This document shows, in pieces, positions 1 through 5,170 of a DNA stretch of 5,170 nt. A program made the position numbers and the translations under genes. The notes under the pieces were generated by a model. The model was not told where the DNA came from. It ran no database searches and was given only the letters and a program-made list of their open reading frames with translations. The stretch comes from Planctomycetota bacterium. GTDB lineage: Bacteria; Planctomycetota; GCA-002687715. How positions within the stretch are numbered: the stretch's first letter is position 1; the number at the start of each line of letters is the position of its first letter. Location of the stretch: NCBI GenBank assembly GCA_013213915.1, contig JABSRK010000275.1, positions 1 through 5,170 on the forward strand. Direction: 5' to 3'.

Positions 1-2
1 AG

Positions 3-1367
3 ACCACGCCCTGGACATCGCTGGTCGCGCACCATCCCCTATTCCACGTCATGGCCAACGTGGTTACCACGGCCCTCGACGGAGCTGACGTGGCCCACCC
101 GGGGCACCTCGCCGTCCGGTGCCTCAGCGGACTCGGCGCCGCCTGCATCATCCTGCTGTTCGCATGGATCGCCGGCCCGGGGCGGCGGGCTGTTGGCGCA
201 GCCATCGCAATCCCGCTGGTCGCGACCCGCACGTTCATGTTCGAGGCGGGGGTCGGAGAGAGCCTTCACATGGCATGCGCCGCCGCCGTGGCCGTGCTCT
301 GGCTGGCCAGTCGTCCCGGCGCCCGCAGCCTTCCGGTCGCCATCTCCGTTGTGGTGGCCCTGCTGCTGCGCCAGGACAGCGTCCTGATGATCCCCGCGGT
401 GGCTGTGGTCTTCGCGTGGGCTCAGCCGACGGGGACCCGACTCCGCCGCACGTCCATCATGATCGGGGCTGCTGGATTGACCACGCTCGCCTTGTACGTG
501 GTGGCGTGGCGGGTGTCGGCACCCGACCGCGGGTTGGACGCGTACCTGTTCAGCCTCGCATCCGACGGATGGGTGGAACAGATGGCGGGGACTCCGGATG
601 GCGGCCGCCTGCTGGCCCACTTCGCCGTCTCCGGCGTGGCCGTCGTGGGGCAGCAGTGGGATCTACGACCGATCCCCCACCTCCTGGTAGGCATCGCGTA
701 CGTCGTCCTGTTCCTCGTCGCCGGCAGGCTGCTCCGAGGAGGCCACGCTACCGGACGATTCGGAACGGCCGTCCTTATGGCGCTGGCCCTTCGGGTGCCG
801 TTCTTCACCTGGTTCGACCACCTGAACCATGAATGGTGGCTCCTGCCTCTGGTGTTGCTGGCGGCGTTCGTCGCCGCGTGGGCTCGCGGCGAGGATCGCA
901 CGGCACCCGCTCTCCGATGTAGCGGCTGGATCGTCCTCGCATTGATGACCGCCGGCGTATTCGTGGCCCACCTCCCGTCGACGCTGGCGCTGCGCGACCG
1001 ATCCGTGGTCCGTGCGCGGGACATTGCTATCGCAGCGGGATCACGGCACACAAACTGCCGCTACGTGTCGTTCGGCGCACACGCGCACACCGCGTTTCAC
1101 GTCGTCGGCCAGAGCCACGTGCGGCTGAACGCACCCCCAGAACGCGCGAGAGAGGAGCTCGAAAAGATGCTCGCCGGCGCGCCGGTCCCCACGGTGCTCG
1201 TAGTCGACCGGTTCATCGGGACCGGCATGCCGTACTTTCTTCGTCGACACGGGGATCCGCTGGCGCCAACGCTGGCGCAGATCCTCGACAACTGGAAGCC
1301 CACGGGAGGGGAGCGCCTGTTTCGGAAACGCGGACGAGTGGTCGCCATCGGCTGGGACCTGGACTGA
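3..1367 (+). CDS. Polytopic membrane protein, probable GT-C/PMT-like glycosyltransferase family (5' end outside window)
   Basis: This is the C-terminal 454 residues of an integral membrane protein. An ATG at 51 gives 438 residues, but the same frame stays open to the left edge. The 16 extra codons (ending VAHHPLFHV) read as family-like sequence, so I judge the ATG internal and the true start upstream. Counting from that ATG, about eight to ten hydrophobic segments are visible, near residues 24-42, 72-87, 94-106, 111-125, 135-154, 209-227, 238-253, 263-278 and 291-310. A soluble tail of about 125 residues follows, probably on the outer face of the membrane. The HHPLFH motif, the helix-dense body and the FDHLNHEWWLLP stretch before a late helix resemble lipid-linked-sugar glycosyltransferases of the GT-C fold. 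The acidic catalytic loop of that fold would lie upstream, so activity cannot be judged. No substrate can be named. The stop lies 69 bp before the aconitase start. A generic polytopic protein of unknown function is the alternative. Confidence 0.7.
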   Translation, partial: TTPWTSLVAHHPLFHVMANVVTTALDGADVAHPGHLAVRCLSGLGAACIILLFAWIAGPGRRAVGAAIAIPLVATRTFMFEAGVGESLHMACAAAVAVLWLASRPGARSLPVAISVVVALLLRQDSVLMIPAVAVVFAWAQPTGTRLRRTSIMIGAAGLTTLALYVVAWRVSAPDRGLDAYLFSLASDGWVEQMAGTPDGGRLLAHFAVSGVAVVGQQWDLRPIPHLLVGIAYVVLFLVAGRLLRGGHATGRFGTAVLMALALRVPFFTWFDHLNHEWWLLPLVLLAAFVAAWARGEDRTAPALRCSGWIVLALMTAGVFVAHLPSTLALRDRSVVRARDIAIAAGSRHTNCRYVSFGAHAHTAFHVVGQSHVRLNAPPERAREELEKMLAGAPVPTVLVVDRFIGTGMPYFLRRHGDPLAPTLAQILDNWKPTGGERLFRKRGRVVAIGWDLD

Positions 1368-1369
1368 CC

Positions 1370-1387
1370 GGAGGAACCGTCTTCATG
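1370..1387 (+). other. Orphan Shine-Dalgarno plus ATG in the gap before aconitase
   Basis: GGAGGAA at 1370-1376 is followed after 8 nt by an ATG at 1385-1387. It begins two bases after the stop of the membrane-protein gene. The ATG is not in the aconitase frame. It opens a 271-codon frame rich in Arg and Pro that runs across the aconitase start and looks like a GC-rich shadow frame. It could be chance, a short coupled leader on read-through transcripts, or a remnant. I do not call a gene here. Confidence 0.25.
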
Positions 1388-1410
1388 CCGCGCGGCGCAT
1401 TCGTTAGGGT
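1382..1410 (+). promoter_or_regulatory. Candidate sigma70-type promoter for aconitase
   Basis: TTCATG at 1382-1387 (3 of 6 matches to TTGACA) and TAGGGT at 1405-1410 are separated by 17 bp. TAGGGT resembles the GC-shifted -10 elements common in high-GC bacteria. Transcription would start near 1416-1418, giving a leader of about 20 nt that carries the aconitase ribosome binding site. A perfect 10-bp palindrome, GCCGCGCGGC at 1387-1396, overlaps the last base of the -35 hexamer and runs into the spacer. It could be an operator, although GC-rich palindromes of this size also arise by chance. The -35 match is weak, so this is tentative. Confidence 0.4.
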
Positions 1411-1424
1411 GCGGCGCCTCTCCC

Positions 1425-1429
1425 GGAGA
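1425..1429 (+). promoter_or_regulatory. Ribosome binding site of aconitase
   Basis: GGAGA at 1425-1429 lies 7 nt before the ATG at 1437 and supports that start. The same frame contains no other usable start codon between the upstream gene's stop at 1365-1367 and this ATG. Confidence 0.65.
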
Positions 1430-1436
1430 CCGACAC

Positions 1437-3701
1437 ATGCACGTCGACCTCGACGCCGTACGGGCCCTTTACGCCTCATTTGCCAGCAAGCACGAACGCG
1501 CGCGCCAACGCCTCGGCCGCAGCCTCACCCTCGCAGAGAAGATCCTCGTCACCCACCTCGACCCCGAGGAACAGGCCCTCGATCGCGGACGTGCGAACAT
1601 CGACCTGCGCCCGGACCGCGTCGCCATGCAGGACGCCACCGCGCAAATGGCGATGCTGCAGTTCCTCTCCGCGGGACTGGACCGGGTCGCTATCCCTACG
1701 ACAGCCCATTGCGATCACTTGATCCGCGCCAAGGTTGGTGCCGACGCCGATCTCGAGGCGGCCATCGGCGAGAACCACGAGGTCTACGAATTTCTCCGCA
1801 CGGCCGCAGCGCGCGTCGGCGCCGGTTTCTGGAAGCCGGGCTCGGGGATCATCCACCAGGTCGTGCTCGAGCAGTACGCGGTGCCCGGCACCATGATGCT
1901 CGGCACAGACTCTCACACCCCAAACGCGGGCGGCTTGTGCATGATCGCCATCGGCGTCGGGGGCGCCGACGCGGTGGACGTCATGGCGGGCCTGCCGTGG
2001 AACGTCCGCTGCCCCAAGCTCATCGGCGTGCACCTCAAGGGATCGCTCTCCGGATGGACGACCCCCAAGGACGTCATCTTGAAGGTCGCCCATATGCTCA
2101 CGGTGGCCGGCGGCACCGGGCACATCGTCGAGTACTTCGGCGACGGCACTCAGAGCCTCTCCGCCACAGGGAAGTGCACGGTGACCAACATGGGCGCTGA
2201 GTTGGGCGCGACCACGTCCGTGTTCCCCTACGACGATCGGTCCGCGACATACCTGAACTGGACCGGGCGCAAGGAGGTCGCAGAACTGGCCAATGAACAC
2301 GCGAATGGTCTTCGGGCCGACGATGAAGTCACCGCCGACCCGGAGCGGTACTTCGACCAGGTCATCGAGATCGACCTCGACACGCTCGAACCACACCTGG
2401 TGGGCCCACACACCCCCGACCTGGCGCGATCCGTGTCGGACATGGAAGAAGACGCCAGGCGAAACGGCTACCCACTGGAGTTGACCTCCGCGCTCATCGG
2501 CAGCTGCACTAACTCGTCGTACGAAGACCTGGGGCGCGCCGCGCACCTCGCCCGCCAGGCCAAGGAGAAGGGCCTGGAGGCACGCATCCCGTTCCTTGTC
2601 ACCCCCGGGTCCGAGCAGGTCCGCGCCACCGTCGAACGGGATGGCATCCTTCAGGATCTCGAGGCGATCGGCGCCACGGTCCTGGCCAACGCGTGCGGGC
2701 CGTGCATCGGCCAGTGGACACGCACCGACATCCAGCCCGGAGAGAAGAACTCCATCGTCACTTCGTTCAACCGCAACTTCCAGAAGCGGAACGACGGGAA
2801 TGCCGACACCCTGGCGTTCATCGGAAGCCCGGAGGTCGTGACGGCGCTGGCACTCGCAGGCACCCTCGCCTACGACCCACAGAACGAGACGCTGACGAAC
2901 GCATCTGGCGACCAGGTGCGGCTCGAAGCACCCACCGCCGACGAGCTCCCCAAGAACGGCTTCGAGAACGGCGAGGACGGCTACCTCGCGCCGCCGACCG
3001 ACGCGTCCGGCGTCGACGTCGACGTCGATCCCGAGAGCGAGCGCCTGGCTCTGCTGCAGCCATTCGCCGCCTGGGACGGGAACGACATCAAGGGCGCGTT
3101 CGTGCTGGTGAAGGTGAAGGGCAAGTGCACGACGGACCACATCTCCGCTGCCGGGCCCTGGCTCCGCTTCCGCGGCCACCTCGACCACATCAGCGACAAC
3201 ATGTACCTGGGCGCGAACAACGCGTTCACCGGCGAGGTCGGCAAGGGCACGAACCAGCTCTCTGGTGCGTCCGGTCAGTCGTTGCCTGACATCGCGCGCG
3301 CGTACAAGGCTGCCGACCGGTCGTGGGTGGTGTTCGGCGACAAGAACTACGGCGAGGGCTCGAGCCGCGAGCACGCCGCCATGTCACCTCGCTGGCTCGG
3401 GTGCTGCGCCGTGGTCGCCAAGAGCTTCGCCCGCATCGCCGAGACCAACCTGAAGAAGCAAGGCATCCTGCCCCTCACCTTCCAGAACCCGGGAGATTGG
3501 GACAAGGTCCTGGAGTCAGACCAGGTCGACATCGTCGGGCTCACAGACCTCGCTCCCGGCAGATCCGTGGAGCTTGTGCTGCGCCACGGGGACGGATCGT
3601 CCGACACGGTTCCTTGCAACCACTCCATGACTGACCCCCAGGTGGGGTGGTTCAGGGCGGGCAGTTCCCTCAACCTGATTCGCGAACAAGCGGGGAACTG
3701 A
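1437..3701 (+). CDS. acn: Aconitate hydratase, mitochondrial-type
   Basis: This cytosolic enzyme interconverts citrate and isocitrate through cis-aconitate in the TCA cycle, using a [4Fe-4S] cluster. At 754 residues it is full length for the mitochondrial-type aconitase family and shorter than bacterial AcnA or AcnB (roughly 860-900). Visible motifs, in order, are LTLAEKIL (30-37), HCDHLI (91-96), GTDSHTPNAGG (156-166), SCTNSS (356-361) with cluster Cys357, ACGPC (419-423) with Cys420 and Cys423, and SFNRNFQKRNDG (443-454). After an acidic linker at about 515-535 comes the swivel domain, with KCTTDHISAAGPW (563-575), FRGHLDHIS (578-586) and YGEGSSREHAA (638-648), which carries the catalytic serine and substrate-binding arginine. 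No active-site residue looks lost. There is no targeting peptide, as expected in a bacterium. The gene is preceded by a candidate promoter and a ribosome binding site, and it converges on the CBS gene, so it is probably transcribed alone. Family assignment is very secure; the subfamily rests on length and motif spacing. Confidence 0.97.
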   Translation: MHVDLDAVRALYASFASKHERARQRLGRSLTLAEKILVTHLDPEEQALDRGRANIDLRPDRVAMQDATAQMAMLQFLSAGLDRVAIPTTAHCDHLIRAKVGADADLEAAIGENHEVYEFLRTAAARVGAGFWKPGSGIIHQVVLEQYAVPGTMMLGTDSHTPNAGGLCMIAIGVGGADAVDVMAGLPWNVRCPKLIGVHLKGSLSGWTTPKDVILKVAHMLTVAGGTGHIVEYFGDGTQSLSATGKCTVTNMGAELGATTSVFPYDDRSATYLNWTGRKEVAELANEHANGLRADDEVTADPERYFDQVIEIDLDTLEPHLVGPHTPDLARSVSDMEEDARRNGYPLELTSALIGSCTNSSYEDLGRAAHLARQAKEKGLEARIPFLVTPGSEQVRATVERDGILQDLEAIGATVLANACGPCIGQWTRTDIQPGEKNSIVTSFNRNFQKRNDGNADTLAFIGSPEVVTALALAGTLAYDPQNETLTNASGDQVRLEAPTADELPKNGFENGEDGYLAPPTDASGVDVDVDPESERLALLQPFAAWDGNDIKGAFVLVKVKGKCTTDHISAAGPWLRFRGHLDHISDNMYLGANNAFTGEVGKGTNQLSGASGQSLPDIARAYKAADRSWVVFGDKNYGEGSSREHAAMSPRWLGCCAVVAKSFARIAETNLKKQGILPLTFQNPGDWDKVLESDQVDIVGLTDLAPGRSVELVLRHGDGSSDTVPCNHSMTDPQVGWFRAGSSLNLIREQAGN

Positions 3702-3705
3702 CCAG

Positions 3706-3756
3706 CGCACTGCGGCGGCGCCAGGGAGAGGCTAGCTTGTCAGCCGCCGTGCTGCG
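3706..3756 (+). terminator. Hairpin between converging genes, candidate terminator of aconitase
   Basis: Arms 3706-3719 and 3743-3756 pair over 14 positions: seven Watson-Crick pairs next to the loop, two G:U wobbles, one C:C mismatch and four further Watson-Crick pairs. The loop is 23 nt. It starts five bases after the aconitase stop. No T-run follows on either strand, so it is not a textbook intrinsic terminator and may instead protect the 3' end or assist factor-dependent release. The two wobble pairs form only in the plus-strand RNA and become A/C mismatches in the minus-strand RNA, so the structure favours the aconitase transcript. The right arm overlaps the last codons of the CBS gene. 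Confidence 0.5.
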
Positions 3757-4279
3757 TCTTGGGACCGTGGTCGGTTTTGGGCGCGAGGGTCAGGATTTCC
3801 TCGCGGAAATGATCGACCAGCAACCTGGCGATATCGCGGATGCTGACGATGCCGGCCAGGCCACCCGCCGGATCGCAGACGGGGACGTGGCGAAAGCCGC
3901 CGACGCTCATGATGTTGAGCGCGTACGCGATCTCGTCGTCGAGCGTGGCGCTCTCGGGCTCCATCGTCATGTGGTCCCGCACCAGCTCGACCTTCGTGTC
4001 CTTATCGCGATCCAGCAGGCGCGTCACCACGTCCCGCTCGGAGAAGATGCCCGCCAGCCTCCCTGCATCGACCACCAGCACGCAGCCGTAATGCCCCTTC
4101 GCCATCTCGTGGATCGCTTCGTGAACGGTGGCGTCCGGGCGGATCGTGCCCACGTCCGTGCGCATGATGTTGCGGATGGGCTGCTTGATGGTCTCCAGCC
4201 CCAGGCCTCCCCCCTGGTGCGGGATGTCTTCGAGTTCGCTCGGGTCGTGATCACCCTCGAACTCATGTGCCTGCGTCAT
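3740..4279 (-). CDS. Tandem CBS-domain protein
   Basis: This is a 179-residue soluble protein made of one CBS-domain pair (Bateman module). CBS1 spans about residues 34-90 and CBS2 about 100-157. Each ends in the family signature GIxSxRD (GIFSERD at 77-83, GIVSIRD at 143-149), whose Ser and Asp typically contact the ribose of adenosyl ligands such as AMP, ATP or S-adenosylmethionine. No catalytic or membrane domain is attached, so it probably acts as a stand-alone energy or redox sensor that binds a partner; this is inference. An acidic, His-containing N-terminal stretch (about 1-31) precedes the first domain. The protein ends in a hydrophilic tail with two copies of PKTxHG. The start is supported by GGAGGA five nt upstream. 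The gene lies 117 bp downstream of the BzdR-like regulator on the same strand and converges on aconitase. The fold is certain; the biological role is unknown. Confidence 0.93.
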   Translation of the reverse strand: MTQAHEFEGDHDPSELEDIPHQGGGLGLETIKQPIRNIMRTDVGTIRPDATVHEAIHEMAKGHYGCVLVVDAGRLAGIFSERDVVTRLLDRDKDTKVELVRDHMTMEPESATLDDEIAYALNIMSVGGFRHVPVCDPAGGLAGIVSIRDIARLLVDHFREEILTLAPKTDHGPKTQHGG

Positions 4280-4284
4280 TCAGG

Positions 4285-4290
4285 TCCTCC
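4285..4290 (-). promoter_or_regulatory. Ribosome binding site of the CBS-domain gene
   Basis: On the minus strand GGAGGA is followed by CCTGA and then the ATG at 4279. This near-perfect Shine-Dalgarno with 5-nt spacing fixes the start of the CBS protein, including its acidic N-terminal extension. Confidence 0.8.
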
Positions 4291-4316
4291 CACAAGGACA
4301 TCGCGGGTCAACTGAC

Positions 4317-4337
4317 GGCCCTAACAGGCTAAGGGCC
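4317..4337 (-). promoter_or_regulatory. Inverted repeat between regulator and CBS gene (terminator or promoter element)
   Basis: GGCCCT at 4317-4322 and AGGGCC at 4332-4337 are perfect 6-bp arms around a 9-nt loop. The repeat lies 59 bp past the regulator's stop and 37 bp before the CBS start. It could terminate the regulator transcript, although no T-run follows on the minus strand. Read on the minus strand, one arm also contains GTTAGGGC, whose TAGGGC (4323-4318) resembles the -10 element proposed for aconitase and would place a start point about 30 nt before the CBS ATG. No good -35 lies 16-18 bp upstream (the best is TCGTGC). Both readings are weak. Nothing else in the 117-bp gap is recognisable. 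Confidence 0.3.
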
Positions 4338-4396
4338 ACCGCACGAGGACGCGAGCCCGCCCCGGACGCCACGCGGCGCCCTGCCGTGACTCAATC

Positions 4397-5170
4397 TCAC
4401 GAACGTTGGGCGCGGCTGACGTCGAGAACGTCCGCAACGAGTTTACGCAGCGACGTTTCCGAACCTGGCAAGCCCAGGGACGAGGTGTCGATGAGATGCT
4501 CCGCCCTGGCATAAAGGGGGGCGCGACGATCCAACAGTCGGGCCAGCTCTGCCTGCGCGTCCGGGTGATCACGCATGGGCCGACGGTCCCCCTGGGCGAC
4601 GACCCGCGACCAGTGGTCCTGCACGGTTGCCTTGAGCCAGATGGAGTGGGTGCGGCGCCGGAGCAGGTCGAACGCTTCCGGATCAGCCACCACACCACCA
4701 GCAGTCGCAATGATCGCGGGGCCGCCCACGTCAGCCAGCAAACGATCGAGAGTCTCGCGAGCGACGCGTCGATAGTAAGCGTCGCCATGCAGGGCGAACA
4801 ACTCGCCCAGGTCCATGCCGGCCGCCTCTTCAACCACCCGGTCGTGTTCGTGGAAGCTGATGCCAAGAGCGTCGGCGCCCCGTTGTCCCCGCGTGCTCTT
4901 CCCCGCGCCACGGAGACCCAGCAGGGAGACGACGCGCCGTCCGTCCGCCACCGGACTGGGATCGACCAATGTCCCGGGGCGGCAGCCAAGAGCGTCGGCG
5001 AGGCGGGCGAGGCGGGTCACGGCGATGTTGCCCTCCCCGGTCTCCACCTGGGCGAGAAATCGCTCCGACAGCCTGGCCGCCAACGCAAGCTCCCGGCGTG
5101 TGAGGCCACGGGACTCCCGTAACGCACGCACACGCTCGCCGATGGTCGTGAGGAGGGGGTCGGCAGGAGT
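4397..5170 (-). CDS. boxR: BzdR/BoxR-type regulator: XRE helix-turn-helix fused to shikimate-kinase-like domain (5' end outside window)
   Basis: This is a likely benzoyl-CoA-responsive transcriptional regulator, with 257 residues visible. A GTG at 5131 could start it, but the frame is open to the right edge. The 13 extra codons (ending DPLLTTIGER) complete the first helix of the DNA-binding domain, so the real start is outside. Residues 11-66 form an XRE helix-turn-helix, with ELALAARLSERFLAQVETG at its core. Residues 80-250 are shikimate-kinase-like, with Walker A GLRGAGKST (85-93), HEHD (107-110), YYRR (132-135), TAGGVV (156-161), the lid GDRRPM (194-199) and RAPLYARA (216-223). In the Azoarcus regulator BzdR a domain of this kind binds benzoyl-CoA and releases repression of aromatic degradation genes. 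Relative to true shikimate kinases, the first Asp of DxD is Glu108, the first Gly of GGG is Ala157 and the Glu of FRxxE is Ala137, which argues for sensing over catalysis. A bifunctional AroK fusion is unlikely. Partner catabolic genes are not visible. Confidence 0.85.
   Translation of the reverse strand, partial: TPADPLLTTIGERVRALRESRGLTRRELALAARLSERFLAQVETGEGNIAVTRLARLADALGCRPGTLVDPSPVADGRRVVSLLGLRGAGKSTRGQRGADALGISFHEHDRVVEEAAGMDLGELFALHGDAYYRRVARETLDRLLADVGGPAIIATAGGVVADPEAFDLLRRRTHSIWLKATVQDHWSRVVAQGDRRPMRDHPDAQAELARLLDRRAPLYARAEHLIDTSSLGLPGSETSLRKLVADVLDVSRAQRS

Noticed and set aside
39..620. 193-codon minus-strand frame opposite the membrane protein
   Set aside because: The product is His/Gly/Arg-rich and hydrophilic, as expected for the antisense of hydrophobic codons. 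The plus strand gives coherent transmembrane segments.
1385..2200. 271-codon plus-strand frame starting in the gap and overlapping aconitase
   Set aside because: The product is Arg/Pro-rich low-complexity sequence typical of an off-frame read of a GC-rich gene. Only its Shine-Dalgarno is noteworthy, and that is reported separately.
3012..3029. Three tandem GTCGAC-like hexamers within aconitase
   Set aside because: They encode alternating Val-Asp in the linker before the swivel domain, where aconitases of this type usually alternate Val and a polar residue. Protein constraint and GC bias explain it without invoking a microsatellite.
1476..3374. 632-codon open frame antisense to aconitase
   Set aside because: The sense strand encodes a complete aconitase with every motif intact. 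Long antisense frames are expected opposite GC-rich genes, and the translation shows no recognisable domain.
3731..3736. GCTAGC palindrome in the convergent gap
   Set aside because: A 6-bp palindrome has no weight on its own. It lies in the loop of the larger hairpin and adds nothing to it.
3647..4315. 222-codon plus-strand frame opposite the CBS gene
   Set aside because: It overlaps both the aconitase end and the whole CBS gene. The minus strand carries two clear CBS signatures and a strong ribosome binding site.
4406..5122. 238-codon plus-strand frame opposite the regulator
   Set aside because: The minus strand encodes a helix-turn-helix plus a Walker A domain. The plus-strand product resembles no family I know.
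5129..5131. GTG as the true start of the regulator
   Set aside because: Starting here would remove the beginning of the first helix of the DNA-binding domain. The upstream codons remain in frame and family-like up to the window edge.

Overview
The window is GC-rich throughout, with G/C-biased third positions, tightly spaced genes, purine-rich Shine-Dalgarno sites and no RNA genes, insertion sequences, CRISPR arrays or phage-like segments. It holds four protein-coding genes in two converging pairs. The mitochondrial-type aconitase and the XRE/shikimate-kinase regulator fit a GC-rich, aerobic, Gram-negative-type bacterium. Myxococcota or a related delta-proteobacterial lineage is my best guess, but no marker in the window settles it.

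Layout, plus strand: (1) nt 3-1367 is the 3' part of a polytopic membrane protein, probably a GT-C/PMT-like glycosyltransferase relative. Its frame is open to the left edge, so the true start lies outside. (2) A 69-bp gap follows, with a candidate promoter and an orphan Shine-Dalgarno/ATG pair. (3) nt 1437-3701 is a complete 754-residue aconitase with all iron-sulfur cysteines and the main active-site motifs. Minus strand, reading from the right edge: (4) nt 5170-4397 is a BzdR/BoxR-type regulator, an XRE helix-turn-helix domain fused to a shikimate-kinase-like domain, with its 5' end cut off by the window. (5) A 117-bp gap contains an inverted repeat. (6) nt 4279-3740 is a 179-residue tandem-CBS-domain protein. 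The aconitase and CBS genes converge over 38 bp, where a 14-position hairpin is the probable 3' end signal.

How they work together: aconitase is a central TCA-cycle enzyme and appears to have its own promoter. BzdR-family regulators respond to benzoyl-CoA and control aromatic degradation genes. Such genes would be expected beyond the right edge, and none is visible here. The CBS protein is probably a small adenylate-sensing module, and no partner can be named from the window. I see ordinary chromosomal housekeeping and accessory content, with no sign of an undescribed multi-gene system. The most interesting item is the regulator, whose kinase-like domain keeps the nucleotide-binding loop but differs at several residues that true shikimate kinases conserve.
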